From contig DAIEQA010000194.1 in assembly GCA_027348115.1 (NCBI GenBank), forward strand, positions 1-25,735: DNA of 25,735 bases, read 5' to 3'. Numbering within the stretch: position 1 is the stretch's first letter; every line of letters begins with the position of its first letter. The DNA comes from Fen-1258 sp027348115. Lineage in GTDB: Bacteria > Bacteroidota > Ignavibacteria > Ignavibacteriales > Melioribacteraceae. Of the stretch, positions 8,409 to 16,165 are shown one piece after another. The position numbers and the translations under genes were made by a program. The notes below the pieces were generated by a model. It did not search any database. It worked only from the letters and a program-made list of their open reading frames with translations, and was not told the DNA's origin.

Positions 8409-9905
8409 ATGGCCGCATCCGGACCAACTGTATCGAATGTAAAAACCTCTAACGGACAAAATAATTACTCGTTTGCACTCACCGTTCTAACATCTTTATT
8501 TTTTATGTGGGGTTTCATCACCTGCCTGAACGATATTCTTATCCCGCATTTAAAATCGGTATTCACTTTAAATTATACGCAGGTAATGTTAATTCAATTC
8601 AGTTTCTTCACCGCATACGATATAATTTCTTTGCCTTCAGGAATTCTGGTTGAAAAAGTCGGATATAAAACCGGTATAGTTATAGGGTTAATCACAGCCG
8701 GTATTGGCTGTTTGTTGTTTTACCCTGCTGCGGGGTATCAATCGTATGTTATGTTTTTAGTGGCGTTGTTCATTTTAGCATCAGGTATTACTTTGCTTCA
8801 GGTGGCGGCAAATCCTTACGTTGCCATTTTAGGAAAACCCGAAACAGCATCGAGCAGATTAAATCTTACTCAAGCTTTTAATTCTCTCGGCACAACTATA
8901 GCACCTTATTTCGGTTCGTTGATTATACTTTCCCTGGCTGTTAAGACAGTTGAAGAATTAAAAATGATGAAGACGGAAGATATTACCGCATACAAATTAG
9001 ACGAAGCAAGCGCTGTTCAGGTCCCTTATCTTGGCCTTGCAGCCGCCTTGTTTGTAATAGCCGCCTTGTTCGCGGTAATTAAACTTCCCAAAATCGAGGC
9101 CTCGGAAATTTCCGCAAGCGGCGACGGCGGAAAAAATTATCATGATATGCATGACAGCGCCTGGGGGTATCGTCATTTAGTTCTTGGCGCCATAGGAATA
9201 TTTGTGTACGTAGGCGGCGAAGTTTCTATCGGTAGTTTTTTGGTTAACTACATTAGCCAGCCGTTTATTCTTGGAGTCAAAGAGGCCGAAGCCGCTAAAT
9301 ACGTTGCCCTCTACTGGGGCGGTGCAATGGTCGGCAGATTTTTCGGTTCCATATTACTTTCGGATATGAGTAAATCCAAAAAGAAAAATATATTTATTGG
9401 ACTTATCTTTCTTCTTGCGGTAGTACTGGCATCTATTATAAGTAAGGAATATCAAAACCTGGCTTCGTTCTCAATCGGCGGCTTTAATAAAACTCTTACG
9501 TTCGTACTTTTTGTAGTTATAAATTTTGTCGCATTCAATTTAGGAAAAGCAAAACCAGGCAGAACTTTGGCAATACTTGCACTGTGCGCCGCTGTGCTGG
9601 TTGTAATTTCCATGATTACATTCGGGCATGTTGCAATGTGGACAATTCTTGCAGTTGGATTATTCAACTCAATTATGTTCCCCACAATTTTTACTCTCGC
9701 AATCGATGGGTTAGGCAAACATACCGGTCAGGCATCCGGAATATTATGCACCGCTATTGTAGGCGGCGCTATAATTCCTGTTGTACAGGGATTCTTCGCT
9801 GACAACATCGGCATTCATCACGCATTTTTCCTCCCGGTGCTTTGTTATATCTACATAGCTTATTACGGTTGGAAAGGTCACATACCGTCTTACAAAACGG
9901 CATAA
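8409..9905 (+). CDS. FHS-family (FucP/GluP-like) MFS sugar:H+ symporter
   Basis: This is an inner-membrane sugar/proton symporter of the fucose-galactose-glucose branch of the major facilitator superfamily. Hallmarks are FFMWGFITCLNDILIPHLK in TM1, the MLIQFSFFTAYDIISLPSG stretch in TM2, and AANPYVAILGKPETASSRLN followed by LTQAFNSLGTTIAPYFG. At 498 residues it has about 12 helices, with an enlarged hydrophilic TM5-TM6 insertion (VKTVEELKMMKTEDITAYKL) and a central loop near residue 240. GAGGAGA (8396-8402) lies 6 bases before ATG 8409. The ROK kinase begins 9 bases downstream, and cellobiose phosphorylase follows. Characterised FHS members carry monosaccharides; the linkage to GH94 raises the possibility that this one also carries cellobiose (inference). 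It is the only sugar importer in the window. Confidence 0.93.
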   Translation: MAASGPTVSNVKTSNGQNNYSFALTVLTSLFFMWGFITCLNDILIPHLKSVFTLNYTQVMLIQFSFFTAYDIISLPSGILVEKVGYKTGIVIGLITAGIGCLLFYPAAGYQSYVMFLVALFILASGITLLQVAANPYVAILGKPETASSRLNLTQAFNSLGTTIAPYFGSLIILSLAVKTVEELKMMKTEDITAYKLDEASAVQVPYLGLAAALFVIAALFAVIKLPKIEASEISASGDGGKNYHDMHDSAWGYRHLVLGAIGIFVYVGGEVSIGSFLVNYISQPFILGVKEAEAAKYVALYWGGAMVGRFFGSILLSDMSKSKKKNIFIGLIFLLAVVLASIISKEYQNLASFSIGGFNKTLTFVLFVVINFVAFNLGKAKPGRTLAILALCAAVLVVISMITFGHVAMWTILAVGLFNSIMFPTIFTLAIDGLGKHTGQASGILCTAIVGGAIIPVVQGFFADNIGIHHAFFLPVLCYIYIAYYGWKGHIPSYKTA

Positions 9906-9914
9906 GGTGTGGAA

Positions 9915-10880
9915 ATGAATAAAAGAAAAGTCGCTTTAGGTATTGATCTCGGCGGTACGAACACTGCGTTTGGTTTTGTCGATTTTGAAGGGAAAATAAT
10001 TTTTGAATCAACTATTCCCACCTGCTCGGAACAACCTGCGGAACAATTATTTGAAAGACTATTTGCCGAAGTGGGGACCTCATTTAGAAAATTTGAAAAC
10101 GAATTTGAGCTGATAGGCGTCGGCATTGGAGCGCCGAACGCTAACTATTACAAAGGCACAGTTGAAATGCCGCCCAATTTAAATTGGGGCGTAGTAAATG
10201 TGCTGGATGTGATTAAAAAGTATTTGCCGCTTCCTTCCGCAATTACAAATGATGCTAACGCTGCGGCTATTGGCGAGATGATATTCGGCGCAGCCAAAGG
10301 AATGCAAGATTTTATAGTAATTACACTTGGTACGGGTTTAGGCAGCGGCATAGTTGTAAACGGACAGTTGGTTTACGGGGCCGATGGTTTTGCCGGCGAG
10401 ATCGGTCATACAATTGTGGATCCTGACGGACGTGAATGTGGATGCGGAAGAAGAGGTTGTTTGGAAACCTATGCTTCGGCAAGCGGTATTCGCAGAACCG
10501 TTTATGAATTAATAGCTACGACAAATATTCCAAGCGAACTAAGAAGTATTAGTTTTAGCCAGCTTACTTCTAAAGATATTGCCGATGCGGCCAACAATGG
10601 CGATAAACTTGCACTGCTCGCTTTTGATTACACGGCAAAAGTGTTAGGACTTAAACTCGCCGATGCCGTGGCTCATCTGAGTCCGGAGGCAATTGTTCTT
10701 TTTGGCGGACTTGCCTTGGCAGGCGATCTTATTTTCAAACCAACCAAGCAGTACATGGAAAATTACATGCTCAATATCTTTAAGAATAAAGTCGAACTGA
10801 TCCCGTCGGCAATCTCGGGTTCAAACGCGGCTGTACTTGGCGCCGCCGCGCTTATATGGAATGAGCTGAAAGAAAAATAA
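9915..10880 (+). CDS. ROK-family sugar kinase, probably glucokinase
   Basis: This is a cytoplasmic ATP-dependent hexokinase of the ROK family. ATG 9915 has AAGGTG (9904-9909) five bases ahead and is preferred to GTG 9909, giving 321 residues. Visible motifs are the phosphate-binding loop GIDLGGTNTAFG (D11), the catalytic aspartate D113 in TNDANAAA, the adenine and phosphate segment TLGTGLGSGIV, E162 and the zinc ligand H165 in EIGH, and the zinc cysteines C175, C177 and C182 in CGCGRRGC. There is no N-terminal helix-turn-helix, so it is not a NagC/Mlc-type repressor. With cellobiose phosphorylase directly downstream (70-base gap) and a sugar symporter directly upstream, phosphorylation of free glucose to glucose-6-phosphate is the natural role. 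Other hexoses, such as mannose or fructose, cannot be excluded. Confidence 0.92.
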   Translation: MNKRKVALGIDLGGTNTAFGFVDFEGKIIFESTIPTCSEQPAEQLFERLFAEVGTSFRKFENEFELIGVGIGAPNANYYKGTVEMPPNLNWGVVNVLDVIKKYLPLPSAITNDANAAAIGEMIFGAAKGMQDFIVITLGTGLGSGIVVNGQLVYGADGFAGEIGHTIVDPDGRECGCGRRGCLETYASASGIRRTVYELIATTNIPSELRSISFSQLTSKDIADAANNGDKLALLAFDYTAKVLGLKLADAVAHLSPEAIVLFGGLALAGDLIFKPTKQYMENYMLNIFKNKVELIPSAISGSNAAVLGAAALIWNELKEK

Positions 10881-10950
10881 TTTGATTCATAGTGTTAAAC
10901 CGATTGCTTTGTGATTATAAATTTTTCTAATATCAATAGAGGGTTGAATA

Positions 10951-13386
10951 ATGAAATACGGCTTTTTTGACGATAAGAACAAAGAGTATGTTATCACGAA
11001 TGTTAGGACCCCGTACCCGTGGATTAATTACCTCGGCAGCGATAATTTCTTCTCGATAATTTCAAATACCAGCGGCGGTTACAGTTTTTATAAGGACGCA
11101 TTGCTTAGACGAATTACCCGTTACCGCTACAACAATGTTCCCATCGACGACGGCGGAAAATATTTTTATATCAATGACGGAGGGGATGTATGGTCTCCCG
11201 GATGGAAACCTGTAAAAGCGGAACTCGAAGATTATTTCTGCCGTCACGGTATGGGCTACACAATCATCAAAGGCAAAAGAAATTCCGTTGAAGCCGAAGT
11301 GCTTTTCTTTGTTCCTGTTCAAACCAACTGCGAAGTGCAGAAGTTGAAGCTCACAAATAAAAGCGATAAGAAAAAATCGTTAAAGCTGTTTTCGTTTGTA
11401 GAATTTTGTTTGTGGAATGCCTGGGATGATCAAACAAATTTTCAGCGGAACTATTCGACCGGCGATGTTGAAATAAAAGATTCGGTGATCTATCACAAAA
11501 CCGAATACAAAGACAGAAGAAATCATTACTCGTTTTATTCGGTCAATACAAAAATAAACGGGTTCGATTCCGACAGAGATTCCTTCATCGGTTTGTATAA
11601 CGGTTTTGACAGACCCGATGCAGTCTTTGAAGGCAAGCCGCGCAATACCGTTGCGCACGGATGGGGACCCTGCGCCTCGCATTACATTGAGGTTGAACTG
11701 AGCCCGGGCGAATCCAAGGAGTTTGTTTTTGTCCTCGGTTATATTGAAAACGAAGATGATAAAAAATGGGAATCGAAAGGAGTCATCAACAAAGCTCCGG
11801 CCAAAGAGATGATAGATAAATTTTCCACACCGGAAAAAGTTGGCGCTGCTTTTAACGAACTTAAGAATTATTGGGATATGCTTCTTTCAATTTATACTGT
11901 AAGAAGCGGCGACGAAAAACTTGACCGCATGGTTAATATCTGGAACCAATACCAGTGCATGGTAACTTTTAACATGTCTAGGAGTGCTTCTTACTTTGAA
12001 TCCGGTATCGGCAGGGGAATGGGTTTCCGGGATTCCAACCAGGACTTAATCGGCTTCGTTCATCAAATTCCTGCCAAAGCAAGAGAGAGAATTTTGGATC
12101 TTGCTGCGACACAATTTGAAGACGGCGGAGCGTATCACCAGTACCAGCCGCTTACCAAAAAAGGCAATGCCGGGGTCGGAGGCAATTTCAACGACGATCC
12201 TATGTGGCTGATTCTTTCCGTTACTTCTTACATTAAAGAAACCGGCGATTGGTCTATCCTGGACGAGCAAGTTGCTTTCGACAACGATGTTACGGTTGCC
12301 AAATCATTACTCGAACATATGAAGAGATCGTTCTACCATGTGGTTAATAATTTGGGGCCGCATAAACTTCCGTTAATCGGCCGGGCGGATTGGAACGACT
12401 GCCTGAACTTGAACTGCTTCTCCAACAATCCCGACGAATCGTTCCAAACAACGGAAAATAAAACCGGCGGCGTTGCTGAATCTGTTATGATTGCAGGATT
12501 ATTTGTTGCCTACGGAAAGGAGTTTGTCGATCTATGCAAGTTGTTAAATCGAAATGACGAAGCCGCCGAATGCCAGATACATGTGGACGCAATGGTCGAA
12601 GCGATTAACAATTACGGCTGGGACGGCGAATGGTTCCTTCGCGCTTATGATTTCTTCGGAAATAAAATAGGCAGTAAAGAAAACGAGGAAGGAAAAATAT
12701 TTATCGAGTCGCAGGGCTACTGCATTATGGCCGGCGTTGGTTTGAAAGACGGAAAAGCCATGCAAGCATTGGAATCGGTAAAAAAATATCTTGATTGCGA
12801 ATACGGTATCGTTCTTAATAATCCGGCATTTACAAAATATTATATCAACATGGGAGAGATTTCTACCTATCCTCCCGGTTATAAAGAGAACGCTGGAATA
12901 TTCTGCCACAACAATCCCTGGATTATGATTTCCGAAACAATGGTTGGCAACGGCGAGCGGGCATTCGATTACTACCGGAAGATTACCCCTTCTTACCTTG
13001 AAGATATTAGCGATCTTCACAAAACAGAAACTTATGTTTATTCGCAAATGATTGCCGGCAAGGATGCGTTCAAACCGGGCGAAGCTAAAAATTCGTGGCT
13101 CAGCGGAACCGCATCGTGGGTCTTCTATACAATCTCACAATATATTTTAGGAATACAGCCGCAATATCACGGACTGAAGATCGATCCGTGCATTCCAAAA
13201 GAGTGGGATGGTTTTGATGTAAACAGGAAATTTAGAAACGCTTTATATAAGATAAAGATTTCCAATCCTCAGCATGTTTCAAAAGGAATTAAAAAATTAA
13301 TTGTGAACGGCAAAGAAATATCCGGCAATGTAATTCCGATCGCCGCCGCGGGTACAGAGAATATTATTGAAGCGGTTATGGGATAG
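10951..13386 (+). CDS. cellobiose phosphorylase (GH94)
   Basis: It catalyses reversible phosphorolysis of cellobiose to alpha-D-glucose-1-phosphate and glucose in the cytoplasm; there is no signal peptide. The sequence follows the characterised Cellvibrio gilvus enzyme closely by memory, with shared blocks such as TPYPWINYLGS near the start, WNQYQCMVTFNMSRSASYFE, GIGRGMGFRDSNQDL, GRADWNDCLNLNCFS, STYPPGYKENAGIFCHNNPW and GEAKNSWLSGTASW. The catalytic acid lies in the DWND motif (D480/D483). Domain order is an N-terminal beta sandwich (about 1-280), a helical linker, an (alpha/alpha)6 barrel (about 310-730) and a C-terminal beta domain. The length of 811 matches cellobiose phosphorylases and is well short of cyclic-glucan synthases. 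AGAGGG (10938-10943) sits 7 bases before ATG. Cellodextrin or chitobiose phosphorylase is less likely given the identity of the active-site blocks. Confidence 0.95.
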   Translation: MKYGFFDDKNKEYVITNVRTPYPWINYLGSDNFFSIISNTSGGYSFYKDALLRRITRYRYNNVPIDDGGKYFYINDGGDVWSPGWKPVKAELEDYFCRHGMGYTIIKGKRNSVEAEVLFFVPVQTNCEVQKLKLTNKSDKKKSLKLFSFVEFCLWNAWDDQTNFQRNYSTGDVEIKDSVIYHKTEYKDRRNHYSFYSVNTKINGFDSDRDSFIGLYNGFDRPDAVFEGKPRNTVAHGWGPCASHYIEVELSPGESKEFVFVLGYIENEDDKKWESKGVINKAPAKEMIDKFSTPEKVGAAFNELKNYWDMLLSIYTVRSGDEKLDRMVNIWNQYQCMVTFNMSRSASYFESGIGRGMGFRDSNQDLIGFVHQIPAKARERILDLAATQFEDGGAYHQYQPLTKKGNAGVGGNFNDDPMWLILSVTSYIKETGDWSILDEQVAFDNDVTVAKSLLEHMKRSFYHVVNNLGPHKLPLIGRADWNDCLNLNCFSNNPDESFQTTENKTGGVAESVMIAGLFVAYGKEFVDLCKLLNRNDEAAECQIHVDAMVEAINNYGWDGEWFLRAYDFFGNKIGSKENEEGKIFIESQGYCIMAGVGLKDGKAMQALESVKKYLDCEYGIVLNNPAFTKYYINMGEISTYPPGYKENAGIFCHNNPWIMISETMVGNGERAFDYYRKITPSYLEDISDLHKTETYVYSQMIAGKDAFKPGEAKNSWLSGTASWVFYTISQYILGIQPQYHGLKIDPCIPKEWDGFDVNRKFRNALYKIKISNPQHVSKGIKKLIVNGKEISGNVIPIAAAGTENIIEAVMG

Positions 13387-13473
13387 TGCATGGGAATAAT
13401 TTCATGGTCGTATTAACAGACTGACTGCGAGAGTATCGATATTAGTTGAAATAAAAAAATATTATATAGTAAG

Positions 13474-13524
13474 GTGACGGACTTGCGCGAAGCGATTCGA
13501 TGTAGGTTCGTCACGTTTGTTTTT
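13474..13524 (+). terminator. hairpin plus T-tract between cellobiose phosphorylase and GH3
   Basis: GTGACGGAC (13474-13482) pairs fully with GTTCGTCAC (13506-13514), including one G-U pair. The 23-base loop can itself form a small CGC-GAA-GCG hairpin. GTTTGTTTTT follows at 13515-13524, the layout of a Rho-independent terminator. It lies 87 bases after the GH94 stop and 49 bases before the GH3 start. It most likely ends the symporter-kinase-phosphorylase transcript. Because an AT-rich TATATAGT segment (13463-13470) lies just upstream, it could instead be a 5' leader structure on the GH3 message. Confidence 0.65.
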
Positions 13525-13573
13525 ACGGATAACGGGAAAATTAAAATTATGTAATCATCTAAACGGAGAGCAA

Positions 13574-16063
13574 ATGAAAAAGCTATTCATTTTCGCATTA
13601 ATGATAATAGCGATAAGCACGTACGCGCAAAAAAATCTACCTTACAAAAACCCTAAGTTGGCCGTACAGAAAAGAGTCGCCGATTTATTGAAGCGCATGA
13701 CTCTCGAAGAGAAAATCGATTTGTTGGGAGGAACCGGTTTTGCTACAAAACCGAACGAGCGATTGGGGATTCCCGAACTGAGAATGACGGACGGACCCGT
13801 TGGAGCGCGATGGGAACCATCAACCGCGTTTCCTGCCGGAATAGCTATGGCCGCAACATGGAATACCAAACAAATTGAGGAAGTTGGCGAAGGCATAGGA
13901 AGAGAAGTTCTTGGCAAAGGTCGTCATGTAATTTTAGGTCCGTGTGTTAACATAGCTCGTCTTCCACTAGGCGGAAGAGATTTTGAAAGTTACGGCGAAG
14001 ATCCTTATTTGGCGGGCAAGATGGCGGTAAACTATATCGACGGAGTTCAGAAAGAAGGTGTTGCAGCTACGGTAAAACATTATGCTGCCAACAATCAGGA
14101 ATATGAAAGAGGAACGGTTAATGTAATTGTCAGCGAGCGGGCGCTTAACGAAATTTATTTCCCGGCATTCAAAGCCGCTGTTACGGAAGCCGATGTATTA
14201 TGCGTCATGTCCGCCTACAATAAAGTTAACGGAACATACTGCAGCGAGAACGATTATCTGCTCGTTGATAAACTAAAAAAAGATTGGGGCTTCAAAGGAT
14301 TGGTTATGTCGGATTGGGGAGCGGTTCATTCCTCTATTCCTACCGCAAAAAGCGGGCTCGATCTTGAAATGCCGAAAGGCGAATTCCTTAATCAAAAAAC
14401 CCTTCTCGATGCGGTGAAAAACGGAACTGTACCTCTCGCTACAATTAATGATAAAGTTAAAAGAATTCTTACTGTAATATTCAAGCTCGGTTTGTTCGAC
14501 AAAGAGACCAAAGAAAACCAGGCGCTTGTTAACTCGCAGGAAAATAGAAATATAGCTTATCAAACCGCTCTCGAATCGATTGTGCTTTTAAAAAACGATC
14601 AAAATATTCTGCCAATAAATAAAAGCAAAATAAAATCGGTCGCGGTAATTGGTCCCAATGCGGCGTTTGCTCGTACAGGCGGTGGCGGCAGCGCTTATGT
14701 TACTCCAATCAATCCGGTCAGCGCTCTTCAAGGATTGGAAAATAAATTAGGCGGAAAATTAAAAATTAATTACGCGGTTGGAATGAAACTGGAAAGCGAT
14801 GCCGACCCTGTTGATTCCAAATATTTATTTACGGATGAGTCTTTGGCAAAGCAAGGTTTAAAGGGCGAGTATTTTAATAACCCTAATCTCGAAGGCGCTC
14901 CGGTTGTAACGCGAATCGACACAAGCATAAATTTCAAATGGGACGATGGTTCGCCGGCTGAAGGAATAAATGAAGATAATTTTTCGGCTAGATGGACCGG
15001 TGTGATTCAAGCTCCGGTTACCGGCGCGTATCTTCTTTCGATTACAAGCGATGACGGAAGCCGGCTCTATATCAACGATCAATTGCTGCTTGATAATTGG
15101 GGACCGCACGCGATGACGCCGGCATCCACAAGATATAGACTTGTTGCCGGTAAGACTTATAAAATAAAAATCGAGTACAACGAGTACTCCGGTGCTGCCG
15201 GAATGATTCTCGGCTGGAATTTACCAGGTCACGATTTAACTCAAGAAGCAGTAGACGCCGCAAAAAATTCCGATATTGTTCTGTTCTTCGGCGGCACCTC
15301 AAACGATATAGAATCGGAAGGCATAGACAGGCCGGATTTGTATTTGCCCGGCGACCAGGATGACCTGATTCAAAAAATTGCCGAAGCAAATCCGAACATT
15401 GTTGTTGTTCTACAAAACGGCGCTCCGGTTGTTATGAACAGATGGATTGATAAAGTTAAAGGCGTCGTCGAAGCATGGTTCCCAGGCGTTGAAGGAGGAA
15501 ATGCAATTGCAGACGTATTGCTCGGGAACTACAATCCTTCAGGCAAACTTCCGGTTACTTTTCCGAAACAATGGGAAGATTGTTCCGCTTTCAAAACTTA
15601 TAAGATGGAAGACGAGGTAACACGTTACGACGACGGAATATTTGTCGGCTACCGTCACTTCGATAAAAATAAAATTGAACCGCTGTTCCCGTTCGGCTTC
15701 GGTTTATCTTATACAACTTTTGAATACAGCAATATTAAAGTAGCCGATAAAGGCAAAGATAATTTTGAAGTTACATTCGATATAAAAAATTCAGGATCGC
15801 TTGCAGGTACGGATGTAGCGGAATTATATGTTGGACAGGTTAATCCCAAAGTTGAGAGGGCGGTGAAAGAGCTAAAAGGATTCAGCAGGGTTGAACTCAA
15901 ACCAGGCGAGACCTCGCACGTAAAACTTGAGTTGAAGAAAGATGATTTTGCTTACTACGATGAATCGACTCATAAATGGAAGGTGGATGCCGGACAGTAC
16001 GAGGTGATGATAGGCACTTCAGCTGTGGATATAAAATTAAAACAGAATATTTCTGTAAAGTAA
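13574..16063 (+). CDS. exported GH3 beta-glucosidase with PA14 insertion
   Basis: It is predicted to hydrolyse terminal beta-D-glucosyl residues of cello-oligosaccharides in the periplasm or outside. ATG 13574, with GGAGAG at 13565-13570, is preferred over TTG 13517; it gives 829 residues starting with a signal peptide (MKKLFIFALMIIAISTYAQ). The N-terminal barrel carries VKHYAANNQE and the nucleophile D247 in VMSDWGAVHSS. The C-terminal alpha/beta sandwich is interrupted by a PA14 domain (about 428-550, from GLKGEYFNNPNLEG to GWNLPG), then resumes with the acid/base region ESEGIDRPDLYLPG (E580/E582). A fibronectin-like domain closes the protein from about 730. PA14-bearing GH3 enzymes are mostly beta-glucosidases of broad aglycone specificity; xylosidase or gentiobiase activity is possible. 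GH9 follows 102 bases after the stop. Confidence 0.93.
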   Translation: MKKLFIFALMIIAISTYAQKNLPYKNPKLAVQKRVADLLKRMTLEEKIDLLGGTGFATKPNERLGIPELRMTDGPVGARWEPSTAFPAGIAMAATWNTKQIEEVGEGIGREVLGKGRHVILGPCVNIARLPLGGRDFESYGEDPYLAGKMAVNYIDGVQKEGVAATVKHYAANNQEYERGTVNVIVSERALNEIYFPAFKAAVTEADVLCVMSAYNKVNGTYCSENDYLLVDKLKKDWGFKGLVMSDWGAVHSSIPTAKSGLDLEMPKGEFLNQKTLLDAVKNGTVPLATINDKVKRILTVIFKLGLFDKETKENQALVNSQENRNIAYQTALESIVLLKNDQNILPINKSKIKSVAVIGPNAAFARTGGGGSAYVTPINPVSALQGLENKLGGKLKINYAVGMKLESDADPVDSKYLFTDESLAKQGLKGEYFNNPNLEGAPVVTRIDTSINFKWDDGSPAEGINEDNFSARWTGVIQAPVTGAYLLSITSDDGSRLYINDQLLLDNWGPHAMTPASTRYRLVAGKTYKIKIEYNEYSGAAGMILGWNLPGHDLTQEAVDAAKNSDIVLFFGGTSNDIESEGIDRPDLYLPGDQDDLIQKIAEANPNIVVVLQNGAPVVMNRWIDKVKGVVEAWFPGVEGGNAIADVLLGNYNPSGKLPVTFPKQWEDCSAFKTYKMEDEVTRYDDGIFVGYRHFDKNKIEPLFPFGFGLSYTTFEYSNIKVADKGKDNFEVTFDIKNSGSLAGTDVAELYVGQVNPKVERAVKELKGFSRVELKPGETSHVKLELKKDDFAYYDESTHKWKVDAGQYEVMIGTSAVDIKLKQNISVK

Positions 16064-16087
16064 ATTAGGTAGATGCAAAATATTTTG
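16042..16087. repeat. two short palindromes at the GH3/GH9 junction
   Basis: ACAGAA-TAT-TTCTGT (16042-16056) lies in the last codons of GH3, and CAAAATATTTTG (16076-16087) lies 12 bases beyond the stop. They could be operator-like sites for the GH9-GH5 part of the cluster or weak mRNA hairpins. No T-tract follows, so a terminator is unlikely. They are not repeated upstream of other genes here. Confidence 0.2.
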
Positions 16088-16165
16088 TAGCTAAAGAATA
16101 TCAATTGTTAGAACCGTGCGATAATTAGCGAGTTAATATTTCAGTAATTTATGAAAGGACATAGC

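Noticed and set aside
9915..10880. ROK protein as the missing transcriptional repressor
   Set aside because: There is no N-terminal helix-turn-helix and the kinase active-site aspartate is present.
12544..13047. 167-codon minus-strand ORF inside cellobiose phosphorylase
   Set aside because: It is a shadow of a highly conserved GH94 region with no independent coding signal.
13517..13573. TTG start for the GH3 gene
   Set aside because: It falls in the T-tract of the hairpin; ATG 13574 has GGAGAG ahead and starts a signal peptide.
14855..15230. PA14 domain taken as a toxin or adhesin segment
   Set aside because: It is inserted in the C-terminal domain of an intact GH3 enzyme, a known arrangement in beta-glucosidases.
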